A stretch of 64,000 nt of DNA from Dyadobacter alkalitolerans DSM 23607 (GCF_000428845.1 NZ_AUAS01000004.1:485511-549510); one strand, 5' to 3'; shown: positions 8,765 through 18,657, numbered from the stretch's first letter. Notes: generated from the sequence alone by a model not told the origin. A program made the numbers and translations.

Positions 8765-9228
8765 GCGCTGCACAAGGAAATAGCTTCTGGACTCTAAGAA
8801 GTAAGCATGGAAGGGATACTTTGTTTGAATCACCTGACATGATGTGGGAAGCTGCATGTGAATACTTTGAATGGTGTGAAGATAATCCGCTTATGGAGGT
8901 TGACTTCCGTGGTAAGGATGCAGATGAAGTTCATATCCCAAAGATGAGGCCGTTCACAATGCAGGGGCTTTGCCGCTATCTGGATTGTAATACACAATAC
9001 TTCCGTCAGTTTGAAGATCGGTTAAAGGACGATCAGCAAGGTTTTTCTCGCATCATCACGCGCATTAAAGAAACCATTTACGAACAGAAGTTCACTGGTG
9101 CTGCATCGGGCTTTTTGAATCCGAACATCATTGCCCGTGATCTCGGCTTGATTGATAAGAAAGATATGTCCATCAATGCTGATGTGACAGTTGAATACAC
9201 TGACGGACCGGATGAAACTGAGGATTGA
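8761..9228 (+). CDS. Terminase small subunit
   Basis: This 155-residue protein should recognise phage DNA and start packaging. It resembles the gp3-type DNA-packaging family: PFTMQGLCRYLDCN, a central helical region with GFSRIITRIKETI, and the segment GFLNPNIIARDLGLIDK near the end, all typical in that order. It is coupled to the small gene before it (ATGA) and overlaps the large subunit by 17 bases. Confidence 0.85.
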   Translation: MSAAQGNSFWTLRSKHGRDTLFESPDMMWEAACEYFEWCEDNPLMEVDFRGKDADEVHIPKMRPFTMQGLCRYLDCNTQYFRQFEDRLKDDQQGFSRIITRIKETIYEQKFTGAASGFLNPNIIARDLGLIDKKDMSINADVTVEYTDGPDETED

Positions 9229-10573
9229 TCGCAGGTTTTTTAACCGGGCTTACTGGGTTTTAAGTGCAGCAGTAGCGCGGTTTGTGATTTTGCGGGGAGG
9301 TAGCAACTCTTCCAAAAGCTGGTCTAATTACCAGCATCTTGTTCTTTGGCTTTTGCAGGGAAATGAAAACGCGATCGTTTTTCGAAAGCACGGATCCACG
9401 CTGAGGAATTCGGTTTATGAAAACCTTAAAATGGTTTCCAAGCAGCTGGGCATCTTTCACCTTTTTGATTTCTACTATTCGGGAGACAAAAGGGAAATGG
9501 TTTGCCGGATCGGTGGAAACCGGATCGTAATGTCTGGACTCGATGAGCCGGACAAGCTTAAATCCATTGTCGGCATCAAGCGCGTGATACTTGAAGAAGC
9601 GGATGCATTCACAGTCGAGGATTTCAAAGAGCTCGTTCGCCGTTTCCGCGGTGTCACCGGCATTCAGTTCATTTTCATCTTTAACCCGGTCAGCGAAAAT
9701 CACTGGATCAAAGAGATCTTGTTCGATACGCCGCATTACGCAAATCGCGCTGAACATCATGTGTTCACCATCGATGACAACCGCTTTGCAACCGCTGATG
9801 ATTACGCTGAGCTTGAAGCATTGAAAGAAATCGATGAGGATGAGTACCGCATTTACCGTTGGGGCGAATGGGGTGTTATCCGCGCCAAGAATCCGTACCT
9901 GATGCACTTGCGCCGCAATCTTAATGCGGTAAAAGTCATTGACAACGAAGATGAGGGCATTATCCTATCCTTTGACTTCAATGTAAAGAACTCGGTTTCG
10001 ATCTGGCAGAAGTGGGAAGATGAGGAAGACGGCTGGCATGTTCAGTGCCTTCGCGAAATACGGATGGGTGGAACGGAGGATACGGATCTGGAAGCGATCT
10101 GCCGAATCATCGCCGAGGATTATGGTGAACGTGAGATCTCGTTCAGTGGTGACAGCTCTGGCAATAGCAAGAGCGCTTTGACCAAAGGGAATGCAGAGGC
10201 CTTCAAGATTGTATACGGTTATCTGAAAAAGCACGGTTGTGAGTTCCTAACCTACAACAAGCTGAACAGTAACCCGCGCAGAAAGAAAAGCCGGTTTGTT
10301 ACCAACGCCATCACAAAGGAGCTGGGAGCAAACTTCGCCATCGATGAGAGCTGCACCCAGCTTTGGGCTGACATCGTTTCAGTTCCCTGTGATGCAGAAG
10401 GCGATTTAGATAAGAAGTTCTGTGATGATAATGACGTTGGCCACTTACTTGATACCCTGAGATACTTTGTCTGGGTGTTCTGTTTTGACATCTGGCTTGA
10501 CGTGAAGAAGAACATCGCCGTTCCTAAGGAATTCCAGGTCGAGGATAACAACGCTAAAAACAACGCATACTAA
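9212..10573 (+). CDS. Terminase large subunit
   Basis: The 453-residue packaging motor has an N-terminal ATPase domain with a Walker A-like GGSNSSKS (residues 29-36) and Walker B ILEEAD (126-131). A C-terminal nuclease domain follows with acidic residues in SFDFNV, SGDSSG and DNDVGHLLD. This is the arrangement of the PBSX/Terminase_3 family. A TTG seven codons upstream is possible, but the ATG at 9212 is preferred. It is translated together with the small subunit and would dock on the portal encoded 18 kb downstream. Confidence 0.95.
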   Translation: MKLRIDRRFFNRAYWVLSAAVARFVILRGGSNSSKSWSNYQHLVLWLLQGNENAIVFRKHGSTLRNSVYENLKMVSKQLGIFHLFDFYYSGDKREMVCRIGGNRIVMSGLDEPDKLKSIVGIKRVILEEADAFTVEDFKELVRRFRGVTGIQFIFIFNPVSENHWIKEILFDTPHYANRAEHHVFTIDDNRFATADDYAELEALKEIDEDEYRIYRWGEWGVIRAKNPYLMHLRRNLNAVKVIDNEDEGIILSFDFNVKNSVSIWQKWEDEEDGWHVQCLREIRMGGTEDTDLEAICRIIAEDYGEREISFSGDSSGNSKSALTKGNAEAFKIVYGYLKKHGCEFLTYNKLNSNPRRKKSRFVTNAITKELGANFAIDESCTQLWADIVSVPCDAEGDLDKKFCDDNDVGHLLDTLRYFVWVFCFDIWLDVKKNIAVPKEFQVEDNNAKNNAY

Positions 10574-10574
10574 T

Positions 10575-10772
10575 ATGTCAGCAGCACGACGAGAACGCAG
10601 GAAAATGCAAAGGCAGCAAGCGAAGCCATTGAAGCAGCTCGTTGACCTTACCAGGCAACAGCAGGAATTGGAAAGCCAGTTCGCTTCAACCTTCCGGGAT
10701 TATGGGCTTGACCCGTACGGCAAAGACAGTGAGCAATTTCAAATGGCACTCAAAACGCACAAAGTCAAATAA
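10575..10772 (+). CDS. Small basic phage protein
   Basis: This 65-residue protein is rich in Arg, Lys and Gln (RRERRKMQRQQ) and predicted helical. It starts one base after the terminase stop and ends three bases before the next gene, so it is part of the operon. The family is not recognised. Confidence 0.6.
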   Translation: MSAARRERRKMQRQQAKPLKQLVDLTRQQQELESQFASTFRDYGLDPYGKDSEQFQMALKTHKVK

Positions 10773-10775
10773 GCA

Positions 10776-11111
10776 ATGAAGCACACACTATCAGTTGACT
10801 TGGACCAGGTAATGAAGCTGTTCCATTATTTCGGGTACGAGATTACCAGCATCAGCCATGGTGTTTGGGCTTTCCAGCACAAGAGCATGCGCGGCAATAC
10901 TTGCATTGTTACGGCCAGCTCACGCCCGCCCTTGCAAAAGTCACCGTTCCCATGGATTGCAAAATTCGAATTCTTCGGTGTGGCCAATGGCAAATCAAAG
11001 CGGATCACCGTATCGAGGCCGAAAACATGGGTAGGCATTTTCGTAACGCTTCGCAATCACACAAGGCAGCAATTGTTTGTATCGGAAATCCAACTTAAAC
11101 AAGCAGCATGA
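10776..11111 (+). CDS. Phage protein of unknown function
   Basis: The 111-residue product is mainly beta with a basic middle (SKRITVSRPKTW). No family was recognised. It is tightly linked: its stop overlaps the next start as ATGA at 11108. It lies in the head-tail connector part of the operon. Confidence 0.6.
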   Translation: MKHTLSVDLDQVMKLFHYFGYEITSISHGVWAFQHKSMRGNTCIVTASSRPPLQKSPFPWIAKFEFFGVANGKSKRITVSRPKTWVGIFVTLRNHTRQQLFVSEIQLKQAA

Positions 11112-12112
11112 ACGCACTTGAATCTATCGTAGGACTTTCACCCGTTGACACTGGACCGAACCGGATGTATGTCAACCGCATGCCCAACGTCAATGCTGAG
11201 CTGATCGAAGCCATTGCCGAATCGGAAGAAAAGTCAGTGAGTGATCCGACTGGCCTTGCAACCATCTGGCAGGAAGTAAAGGATGAGGCGTATGACTGTC
11301 TGAAATCTGACCTGCTTTCCGAAATGGCTAAGCGTGCCAACTTCCGTGAAGTGGTTGAAAGTTCTGAACTGCCTGATCTGATCAATGATCCTGAATCGAT
11401 CTTCTTCACAGAGGAACGTATCATTGGCGTGATGATCACTATGCCGAAAAGCCGGTATCAGTCCTTGTTCATCCGTAATCTCTATGTGGACCATGCACCG
11501 GGTCAAACTCCCGAAAGTGTGACAATTAAGATCTTTGATGTTGACAAGGGCGTTCAGATCGGAGCAGACATTCTAGTCGTTGTTGCTAACCAGGTGCACA
11601 TGCCAGTAAATGTCACTGTCGATTGCAGCAAAACGGGAAACCGTTCGATCTTCATTGGTGTGGTTGTAGACGAGAATACAGAGCTGCGGTCTTTCAACTG
11701 GTCGAACCCGTGCAGCTACGCGGGCGCTTACCTGTACAATCTCACAACCCCGGATGCTCCGATCCTTTCAAACCTGAATGACATGGATGATTGCTATGTC
11801 GCTCTCGAATATGAGATCAGGCTTTCCATTGACCAGGTAATCGCTCAGTTTGCTGACAGGCTTCGCAGGACTTACGCGATCATGTGTGCAATCGGCATCA
11901 TTGATCGCGGATTGAAATCAAAGCGGGCCAGCCGTTGGACAATGGTAAACCGAGATGCTGAAAAGCAGAACCTGGAAGATTTGAAAGCTGATCTGAAAAA
12001 GGAGATGGCCGGTGCATGCCGCCAGATCTATGGTCAGGTTGAACAGGAGAAGCTTGCTCTGATCTCGCGGCCAGATGATCAGCAGGGCTATTTCGTTGGC
12101 GACTATGTTTAG
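11108..12112 (+). CDS. Putative phage structural protein
   Basis: This 334-residue protein has a helical N-terminus, a central beta-rich part (about 110-210, ligand-binding-like with NRSIFIGVVVDENTEL) and a charged helical C-terminus (SKRASRWTMVNRDAEKQNL onward). Its place between terminase and the neck genes suggests a connector or neck role (inference). It overlaps neighbours on both sides. Confidence 0.65.
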   Translation: MNALESIVGLSPVDTGPNRMYVNRMPNVNAELIEAIAESEEKSVSDPTGLATIWQEVKDEAYDCLKSDLLSEMAKRANFREVVESSELPDLINDPESIFFTEERIIGVMITMPKSRYQSLFIRNLYVDHAPGQTPESVTIKIFDVDKGVQIGADILVVVANQVHMPVNVTVDCSKTGNRSIFIGVVVDENTELRSFNWSNPCSYAGAYLYNLTTPDAPILSNLNDMDDCYVALEYEIRLSIDQVIAQFADRLRRTYAIMCAIGIIDRGLKSKRASRWTMVNRDAEKQNLEDLKADLKKEMAGACRQIYGQVEQEKLALISRPDDQQGYFVGDYV

Positions 12113-12497
12113 AGATATTGAAGACATCGACCACATCGCTTTTGTATTTGCGTTCGATCCAGCAACTTATTTTCTGTATTGCGAGCACCTTAATGAGTTT
12201 CAAGATTCAAAAGTTAACATCAGATTGAATGTATTCGAGCTGTTAGAATCTGAAATCAAAAGACTTGAAGAGCCGCCAGAAATTGATTTACAACAATTGA
12301 TAACCGATCTGACAATCCATGATCTCGAAATCAGACAGCAGCGAAGTACTGGGAGTCGCAATCTCCCTTCAAAATATTGGTCAGCTGATCGAGGAAGATC
12401 TCGAAAGGGAGCTGCTCAGAGCCGGGGCCGATGTGGTGGTCGTAGTTTCACACCGTATCAAGCGAGAAGGCAAGGACGCTCTCGGCGGTACACTTGA
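12105..12497 (+). CDS. Phage protein, long overlap with next gene
   Basis: The ATG at 12105 overlaps the stop of the previous gene. The first ~70 residues (MFRDIEDIDHIAFVFAF...) look like ordinary protein. The last ~60 overlap the next gene over 179 bases and are Arg/Ser-rich, as expected of a tail dictated by the other frame. The function is unknown. Confidence 0.5.
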   Translation: MFRDIEDIDHIAFVFAFDPATYFLYCEHLNEFQDSKVNIRLNVFELLESEIKRLEEPPEIDLQQLITDLTIHDLEIRQQRSTGSRNLPSKYWSADRGRSRKGAAQSRGRCGGRSFTPYQARRQGRSRRYT

Positions 12498-12801
12498 CAC
12501 GAAGTCAGCCAGCCGGTCCGGTGCATATTCGAAGCGATATGCAGGCGTCCGGAAAGAAGCAGGGCGCCAGACTGCACGTGTTGACCTAAACATGACCGGC
12601 AAGATGCTGCTCGACTACAACTTGACCGAACGATCAAAGCATGCGGTAGGCGTCGGCTTCCTGTCGGACGAGTCCGATGAAAAAGCAGGCTGGCTTGAAG
12701 AATATTATGGAGCTGAGATCTTCGTCCCATCCGAACAGGAGGAAGATGATATCATGGAAGATGCCATGTCACGCATTGAGAAACTGATTGATAAAGTATG
12801 A
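12319..12801 (+). CDS. HK97 gp10-like neck / tail-completion protein
   Basis: This 160-residue protein has an order of features seen in gp10-type tail-completion proteins: an N-terminal helix, a basic YSKRYAGVRKEAG stretch, VDLNMTGKM, then a beta part with VGFLSDE and EEYYGAEIFVPS. It would join head and tail. Its stop overlaps the next start (ATGA at 12798). Confidence 0.6.
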   Translation: MISKSDSSEVLGVAISLQNIGQLIEEDLERELLRAGADVVVVVSHRIKREGKDALGGTLDTKSASRSGAYSKRYAGVRKEAGRQTARVDLNMTGKMLLDYNLTERSKHAVGVGFLSDESDEKAGWLEEYYGAEIFVPSEQEEDDIMEDAMSRIEKLIDKV

Positions 12802-13328
12802 TAAATCATCACATAAACTTATTGAACGAAACATTTGCGGACCTACTTCCAACGAAGTGCGGTGAATCCGTTTGGCGCCATCAACTCAACGGCCTAGGCA
12901 AATTGGTTTGGAATACTGCTGATTCCATCCGGTACATGCATGATCAGGGCAACTCATTTATTGTCCGTGAAGATCAGTACGATTTACAGATGTGTCACCT
13001 GGTTGACAGGATCCGGAAGCAGAAGGTCGAATTCGGCATTAATGTTCCGGTTTACACCGTCGAATGCAGCTGGCTGGGCGTAGGCGTTCCAAAAACAGCC
13101 GGGCTACTGGCTATGTCTGTGTTCGAACAGCTTGAATCGTACAACATTTCAGCTACGGACTTCGACAACAATACAGAACGGATCCTTTACTCCCATTGGG
13201 GAATCAATCAGGAGAAGTTCGGGCACAATCCCGAATACAACGCATTCCGTATTTCCTATTCATACACACTGCCGACCTTAGATCGTGAGGATCTCATGAT
13301 CTTGGAAGGTTTAACCGATTTGGATTAA
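12798..13328 (+). CDS. Phage neck/tail protein of unknown family
   Basis: The product has 176 residues and no recognised domain. By position (after a tail-completion protein, before tail chaperones) it could be a tail terminator or tail tube component, but the sequence itself does not say which. Its TAA overlaps the next start (TAATG). Confidence 0.6.
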   Translation: MINHHINLLNETFADLLPTKCGESVWRHQLNGLGKLVWNTADSIRYMHDQGNSFIVREDQYDLQMCHLVDRIRKQKVEFGINVPVYTVECSWLGVGVPKTAGLLAMSVFEQLESYNISATDFDNNTERILYSHWGINQEKFGHNPEYNAFRISYSYTLPTLDREDLMILEGLTDLD

Positions 13329-14044
13329 TGCACCCACAACTATCATTCGCCCTCGAACGCGGTTACGTCGAACCAGCCTTAATGTCTGACAATTCCCACA
13401 TGGAAGTCAACGGTACCAAGTACTATGTTTTCTCCAATTCAGGTGAGAAATTCACGCAGTCCAGGCTTTACGCCTTCTCTGACTTTCTGGATGAACACAA
13501 CCGTTTTGTTGCCAGAAAAGAGGACCTGCAAACAGCGATGACTTTCATTGAGGAAACACTTGCCGAGGCGCTAATGGTTGTCAACACTGAACCGCGTGAA
13601 TGCTTGAACCTGATTACACAGGCCAGGTTCAGGGCTCAAACGACACAACAGCGCCTTATGCTGGGTGCATCAGTCGAACGCATTTGGGAAATATCTGCAA
13701 TCTGGTTCCTGGCCGAGGATGAGGATCCAGAGATCAATGACCCGATTCGAAACAGAAAGAAAGTACTGGACTTTCAAACCCGGCCGGAGCTTACCGGTTT
13801 TTTTCAGAGATGGGCAAAGAACGTTTGGAACGCTTTGCCCAAGTACTTGGACAGCTCTTTGCAGAATGCTATCAGGGACCTGGCTCTGTCGGAAATATTG
13901 CAGAACCAGATATTCACTCGGTCCAAGAGTGGCGAGTTTTCAAGGATAAGCAACGAACTAAGAGACTCCTTGAACTCGCAAACGGAGATGTGGGCAAATG
14001 TGAACGATTCCTTAGACTACCTGCATACGACTTCCACAAACTGA
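13328..14044 (+). CDS. Tail assembly chaperone, G-like (unshifted product)
   Basis: The 238-residue frame lies directly before the tape measure gene, the fixed place of tail chaperones in long-tailed phages. Residues 1-159 are common to both products. WFLAEDEDPEIND and a conserved-looking helical region are in this part. After a run of seven T's (13798-13804) translation may continue here or slip into the -1 frame. The last 80 residues of this frame overlap the alternative frame. Confidence 0.65.
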   Translation: MHPQLSFALERGYVEPALMSDNSHMEVNGTKYYVFSNSGEKFTQSRLYAFSDFLDEHNRFVARKEDLQTAMTFIEETLAEALMVVNTEPRECLNLITQARFRAQTTQQRLMLGASVERIWEISAIWFLAEDEDPEINDPIRNRKKVLDFQTRPELTGFFQRWAKNVWNALPKYLDSSLQNAIRDLALSEILQNQIFTRSKSGEFSRISNELRDSLNSQTEMWANVNDSLDYLHTTSTN

Positions 14045-14160
14045 TGTCGTATCACGTCGAGCAAAACCAGAAGATCAAAGAAAACAATGAAAAGAATCGC
14101 CAACGGCCAGAACGCAATCATTCTAACGCGGAATGGCAGACAAACGAACAAGGTGGATAA
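13328..14160 (+). CDS. Tail assembly chaperone GT-like fusion by -1 frameshift
   Basis: Reading 159 codons to 13804 and then slipping back one base gives a fused product of about 277 residues, close to the 279 of lambda gpGT. The -1 frame (codons from 13804) is open to 14158-14160 and reads like protein, with LLELANGDVGK and YDFHKLMSYHVEQNQ. It ends 28 bases inside the tape measure gene, as T regions do. In lambda the G and GT proteins coat the tape measure before tail tube assembly. The fusion is inference from the slippery site, frame and position. Confidence 0.65.
13798..13804 (+). other. Slippery heptamer for -1 ribosomal frameshift
   Basis: Seven T's are phased as T-TTT-TTT in the zero frame (codons GGT TTT TTT CAG), the X-XXY-YYZ form required for tandem -1 slippage. 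Confidence 0.65.
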
Positions 14161-17100
14161 TTGAGGCAACCTCAAACATTCCTGATGTCAATAAGCAGCT
14201 CGAACGGCTGATTCAACTTCAACAAACCCAGAACGAACTTACCCAGCAGAATACCACTTCGACAGCTCTGGCTATACAAAGGCAACGTGAGCAGATCGAG
14301 CAGTTGTCATCTGCACAAACCAAAGCAAATACTACCACTTCTCAGGGTGTAAAACAGCAGTCTGATATGATGGGCGCTCTTCGCAAGGAGTACGACCTAC
14401 TTTCCAAGACGCTTTCCGGACTGGCTCAACTCGCAGCCGGCGCATGGGCTGTTAATCAGTTGAAGACCTACGTCATGGAGGTGATCGCGGCCAAATCTGC
14501 ACAAGATGGCTTTGTCGCTTCCATGGAACAGATGCTAGGTTCCAGATTAAAAGCGGAAGAGCTGAATGCAAAGCTGATGGAGATCGCTCAAAAATCTCCT
14601 TTCACCATTGATCAGATTCAGGAAGTAACCAAGAAGTTGCAAGGTATGGGAGTTGAGACCAACAAGCTCATTCCGTACGTAAACATGCTGGGTGATATCG
14701 CTTCGGTCGTCGGCACTCAGAAGCTTCCTCTCATTGCAAAGGCTATGACGGATGTCCAGAACAAGGGCATCCTGATGGGGCAAGAAATAAAGCAGTTCAC
14801 GGAAAATGGTATTCCTCTGTTTGATTTGTTGGCGAAATCGATGCAAAAGCCACGTGAAGAGGTAGTCAAACTTGCTCATGATCATAAGATAGCTTTTGCA
14901 GATGTAGAAAAGGCATTAATGCAGTCCACTCAAAAAGGCGGCTTGTACTATGGACAGATGGCCGTTCAAGCCGAGCAGCTTGGTGGTAAAGTGGCCAACC
15001 TTGCCGATAAGTATACATTGGCAAAAGCCAAAGTTGGCGACTTCTTTGAGAATGGCATCAAGAAGGGCATTGGAATGCTCGGAGATCTGATAGATGCAAC
15101 CATCGGCAGCGCTTCGGCAATCGAAAGACTGACAAAGTATTTTAGTGCCGCACTGACCATGTGGGTAGCGTATCGCGCTGCTGTTCTATCTACTTCTGCC
15201 GCACTAAAAGCAAACCAGGTTGCTACACTCCAAGATCTGGCGGCAAAGGAAGCATCGACTTTGGCCACGGTTACAATGTCAACTGCTACAACCGGGTTGC
15301 GGGCGTCTTTATCCGGCTTGTGGACTGTGATGAAGGCAAATCCATGGGGTGCATTAATCACTGTGATCACTGCCGCTATCGGTGTATACCAAATGTGGGG
15401 AGCAGCTCAGACCGAAGTAATAAGTGCATTGGGAGAGGAAGAGATCAAACTTAAAAACCAAAAGCAACTATTCAACGATTCAGTTCTGGCCGTGATGGCT
15501 TTGAAGGAAGGTACCGATAAGCGTCGGATCGCAATGGAAAGCCTGATCAGCAATTACCCTGAATATTTCAGAGGTCTGTCTGCCGAAGGGACTAACAATG
15601 CAACACTGAATAAGATCCTTGGTCAGGTAAATAACTCCTACAAGGAACGGATCGATCTAGCCAGGCAGGCGTATAACATCAGCAAACTGGAAGAAAAGCG
15701 CTCCGAACTTTTGAAAGAAGAGTTTGAATTGATGGAGCGTATCAAAATGCGCTCTCCTGAACTTTACAAGCAAATCAACGGCGATAGCGAGAAGTTGATG
15801 GAGGCGCTTCGCAAGGGCGGCACATCATTCCTTAAACAGCTTGAAGGGCAAGGCAGCTTGCTGAAAAACGTATGGGATAACGCCATGAACGGCAGCATCC
15901 TTAAATCGGCCGATGCTGTTTCCAAGGGCCTGAAAGAAGTTGATAGGGAGATTTTAGCAGCATCTCAACGCCGTGAAACGCTCAGTAAAAAGGAGCAACA
16001 AAATGCCGTTGCTGCTGAGAATACAAGATGGACAGCAGTCTCCGCTCAAATGAAGAAAGGTTCGAAGGAGTACGAAGCAGCCCAAGCAGATCACGAAAAG
16101 AAGGTCCAGGAACTAGCGGGCAAAACCAGCACTCAGATCCACAAATTCGAGGATAGTAAAGTCGCTAAGAAAAAGTCCACGCTGGAATTATCATTGGAGA
16201 ATGATCTGAAAGAGCTGAAATCTGTCGAGCAAACCTACATGCAAAAAATGAAGGTTTTGGAGAAAGAGGAAGAATTGCAGAAGGAGATAGCTCGTCGCAC
16301 CATCACTAGCCAGACCGATCTTCACAATCGACTCACCTCACTGACATTACAATATGCAGCCAAGCGTGAAGAAATAATGCGCAAGGAAATCGAGAGTCGT
16401 ATTGACTACGATATGAAAGATTTGAAAGCGGCTCAGGCTGCTTCTGATAAGTATATAGCAATCAAAGAGAAAGAGGCTGAGGAGATTGAAAATTTGGACG
16501 GGTACGTTGCGGCCTTGCAAGAAAAACAGAGGTTGGAGGATATTGATAAAGCTATTAAAACGCACGATCGTCTTGTTGATATTACCAAGCGCGCTTACGA
16601 GGAAATGGCTAAGCAGGGCGCAATGGAGGCGGGAGAAAATAAGAAGTTTTGGGAAACCAGGGAGGGCGCAATCACCCGATACTGGATTAAAGTTAAGGAG
16701 CAGGAAATCGAAGGCTATAAGGAAATCCGCAAGCAGCGGGCGGACCACATGGCTAAGATGCTCGAATTGTACGGCGGCAATAGCGAGGAATATGAAAGCA
16801 GCCTTGCAGATTTTCTTGTAAATGAAGAAGATCTAGCAGAGGCTACCAAACAATATGAAGGCTTTCAGGCGAATCTATCTGAAATGAATGCGAACTGGTT
16901 TGCCGAACTGGTTAAACTTGCGCAGATGGGCTTTGAAGCATATTACAACGCAATAAATAAAGGGTTAGAGCAAATTGATAGTGCGTATGAAAATGCTATT
17001 GCAGCTTATGACGGACTAAAAGAAGCGAACGAAGAGGCCATGGATGCTATCCTGGCAGATACTACGCTGACCTACGAGCAAACCACAGAGGCCTTGAAGA

Positions 17101-18656
17101 ATGCTATGGAAACCCAGCGGCAAATCCTTCGTGCTCAAAACGATTTTGAATACTTGCGCGGCGAGAACGCGGAGTATATGAAAGAGTTGAAGGATGGTTT
17201 TGAAGAAACTAGTGCAGGGTTCTCTGCTATAACAAGCGCCCTGAATGGAGATATCGGCGCAACCATCGGAAGCCTTGTGAAGATGTTTTCTGATATGGGT
17301 ACGCATTGGAAAGAGCAGCTCGCTTTGCGTGAACAGAACGAACAGGAATCCATTATCAGGATGAACGAACGTCGCCTTTATCAGTGGAACCTTGAATTGC
17401 AGCAAGCGCAAGAATTACTACAAAAGAAATTTGAGCTCTGGGATCAGGAGCTTGAAAAATTCCGGGAAACCAAAAATGCGGAAATAGCCGCGTTGGAAGA
17501 GCGGTTTGCAAAGGAAAAGAGCTTAATGGAACAGAGCTCGTCCGACAAGCAATTGCGCTTGCAAGAGGATGATGTGTTCAGGGCGCAATTAATGGCACAG
17601 GGCGAAGCAAGAGAAGTTGCCATGCTTGAAGCGGCGAAGCAACGTGAAATTGCAGAAGCTCAGCGCAGAAACGTATCCTCCGAAGAAATAGCCCGGATTA
17701 CAAATGCCTTTAACGAACTGATTACCCAGAAGCATGCGGAATACTCGGATGCCAGAGGCAATAAGGACAAAGAAACTTCCCTTGCCATTCAGGAGCAAAA
17801 GGCCCAGGAGAAAGATAAGATCTTAGAGCTTGAAGGTGCGACGAAAGATCAAATCCAGGTCCTGAAAGATCAGATCCTAAAACTAGAACAACAGGTATCA
17901 GCTGACAAGCAAGCGGCGCAAAAGGAGTATGCAGATTATGTAAAACATACGCAAGGGCAGATGTTTGAGGCTGAGCGGCAAATGGCCATTGCCCAGCTCC
18001 GAGTTGAAATTGCTCTGCTCAAATCCAAACGCAATATTTTCAATAGAGGCAAGATTAACGAGGCCATTGGAGATTTAGAAGCTGCAATTGGCGAGATGGG
18101 TGGTATCGGAAACCCGTATGGATACGAAAATCCATCTCGTGGCGATGGCAGCGGCGGGACTACGCCACGACCAAACACGCCTCGTGGCAATGATCCGGAT
18201 GATGACGGGCGCACAAACGGCCCACGGCCTGGATTCAATGGTGATCCGTGGCTAACTCGTGCAAAATGGGATCCTGATGCAAAATACGGTCTTGACGAAA
18301 TTTACATGAGGACTCATGAGGGGGAGCGTCTTATGCCTTTGTATCTCAATCAGCATTTAGGTGCCAACGTTTCCAACGAGCAGCTCGTGCATGGATATCT
18401 GCAGTACGCAAACTTCATGGACCGCATGCCAGATACGTCGGTTGCTCAAATTCCGCAAATGGTGCTTCCTGAATTCTCTGTGAGTAATCAAAATGTGATT
18501 TCTATGGATCGGGTTGAGCGAAAGCTCGATCAGCTTAACAACACGTTTGCCAATAAATCACTGCTCCAAGTCAATATCGACGGAAATGCGGTGAGCATCT
18601 CCGAGCAATGGGAAAGCCATAAAGCCACTTACTACGACACACTTTTTAAACAATAA
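14133..18656 (+). CDS. Tail tape measure protein
   Basis: This 1,507-residue protein has a coiled N-terminus, then the tape-measure N-terminal domain (about 110-300) with SPFTIDQIQEV, GIPLFDLLA and a regular helical pattern. A hydrophobic part follows (about 335-430), and long coiled-coil segments (about 500-900 and 1,060-1,310) are rich in Glu, Lys and Gln. The Pro/Gly-rich C-terminus (RPNTPRGNDPDDD) precedes a final domain. Tape measures set tail length and help DNA entry. At about 1.5 angstrom per residue it would specify a tail near 200 nm. It overlaps the chaperone -1 frame by 28 bases. Confidence 0.93.
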   Translation: MADKRTRWIIEATSNIPDVNKQLERLIQLQQTQNELTQQNTTSTALAIQRQREQIEQLSSAQTKANTTTSQGVKQQSDMMGALRKEYDLLSKTLSGLAQLAAGAWAVNQLKTYVMEVIAAKSAQDGFVASMEQMLGSRLKAEELNAKLMEIAQKSPFTIDQIQEVTKKLQGMGVETNKLIPYVNMLGDIASVVGTQKLPLIAKAMTDVQNKGILMGQEIKQFTENGIPLFDLLAKSMQKPREEVVKLAHDHKIAFADVEKALMQSTQKGGLYYGQMAVQAEQLGGKVANLADKYTLAKAKVGDFFENGIKKGIGMLGDLIDATIGSASAIERLTKYFSAALTMWVAYRAAVLSTSAALKANQVATLQDLAAKEASTLATVTMSTATTGLRASLSGLWTVMKANPWGALITVITAAIGVYQMWGAAQTEVISALGEEEIKLKNQKQLFNDSVLAVMALKEGTDKRRIAMESLISNYPEYFRGLSAEGTNNATLNKILGQVNNSYKERIDLARQAYNISKLEEKRSELLKEEFELMERIKMRSPELYKQINGDSEKLMEALRKGGTSFLKQLEGQGSLLKNVWDNAMNGSILKSADAVSKGLKEVDREILAASQRRETLSKKEQQNAVAAENTRWTAVSAQMKKGSKEYEAAQADHEKKVQELAGKTSTQIHKFEDSKVAKKKSTLELSLENDLKELKSVEQTYMQKMKVLEKEEELQKEIARRTITSQTDLHNRLTSLTLQYAAKREEIMRKEIESRIDYDMKDLKAAQAASDKYIAIKEKEAEEIENLDGYVAALQEKQRLEDIDKAIKTHDRLVDITKRAYEEMAKQGAMEAGENKKFWETREGAITRYWIKVKEQEIEGYKEIRKQRADHMAKMLELYGGNSEEYESSLADFLVNEEDLAEATKQYEGFQANLSEMNANWFAELVKLAQMGFEAYYNAINKGLEQIDSAYENAIAAYDGLKEANEEAMDAILADTTLTYEQTTEALKNAMETQRQILRAQNDFEYLRGENAEYMKELKDGFEETSAGFSAITSALNGDIGATIGSLVKMFSDMGTHWKEQLALREQNEQESIIRMNERRLYQWNLELQQAQELLQKKFELWDQELEKFRETKNAEIAALEERFAKEKSLMEQSSSDKQLRLQEDDVFRAQLMAQGEAREVAMLEAAKQREIAEAQRRNVSSEEIARITNAFNELITQKHAEYSDARGNKDKETSLAIQEQKAQEKDKILELEGATKDQIQVLKDQILKLEQQVSADKQAAQKEYADYVKHTQGQMFEAERQMAIAQLRVEIALLKSKRNIFNRGKINEAIGDLEAAIGEMGGIGNPYGYENPSRGDGSGGTTPRPNTPRGNDPDDDGRTNGPRPGFNGDPWLTRAKWDPDAKYGLDEIYMRTHEGERLMPLYLNQHLGANVSNEQLVHGYLQYANFMDRMPDTSVAQIPQMVLPEFSVSNQNVISMDRVERKLDQLNNTFANKSLLQVNIDGNAVSISEQWESHKATYYDTLFKQ

Positions 18657-18657
18657 T

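Noticed and set aside
9260..9907. 215-codon leftward frame opposite the terminase large subunit
   Set aside because: It lies entirely within the terminase gene, whose ATPase motifs are clear.
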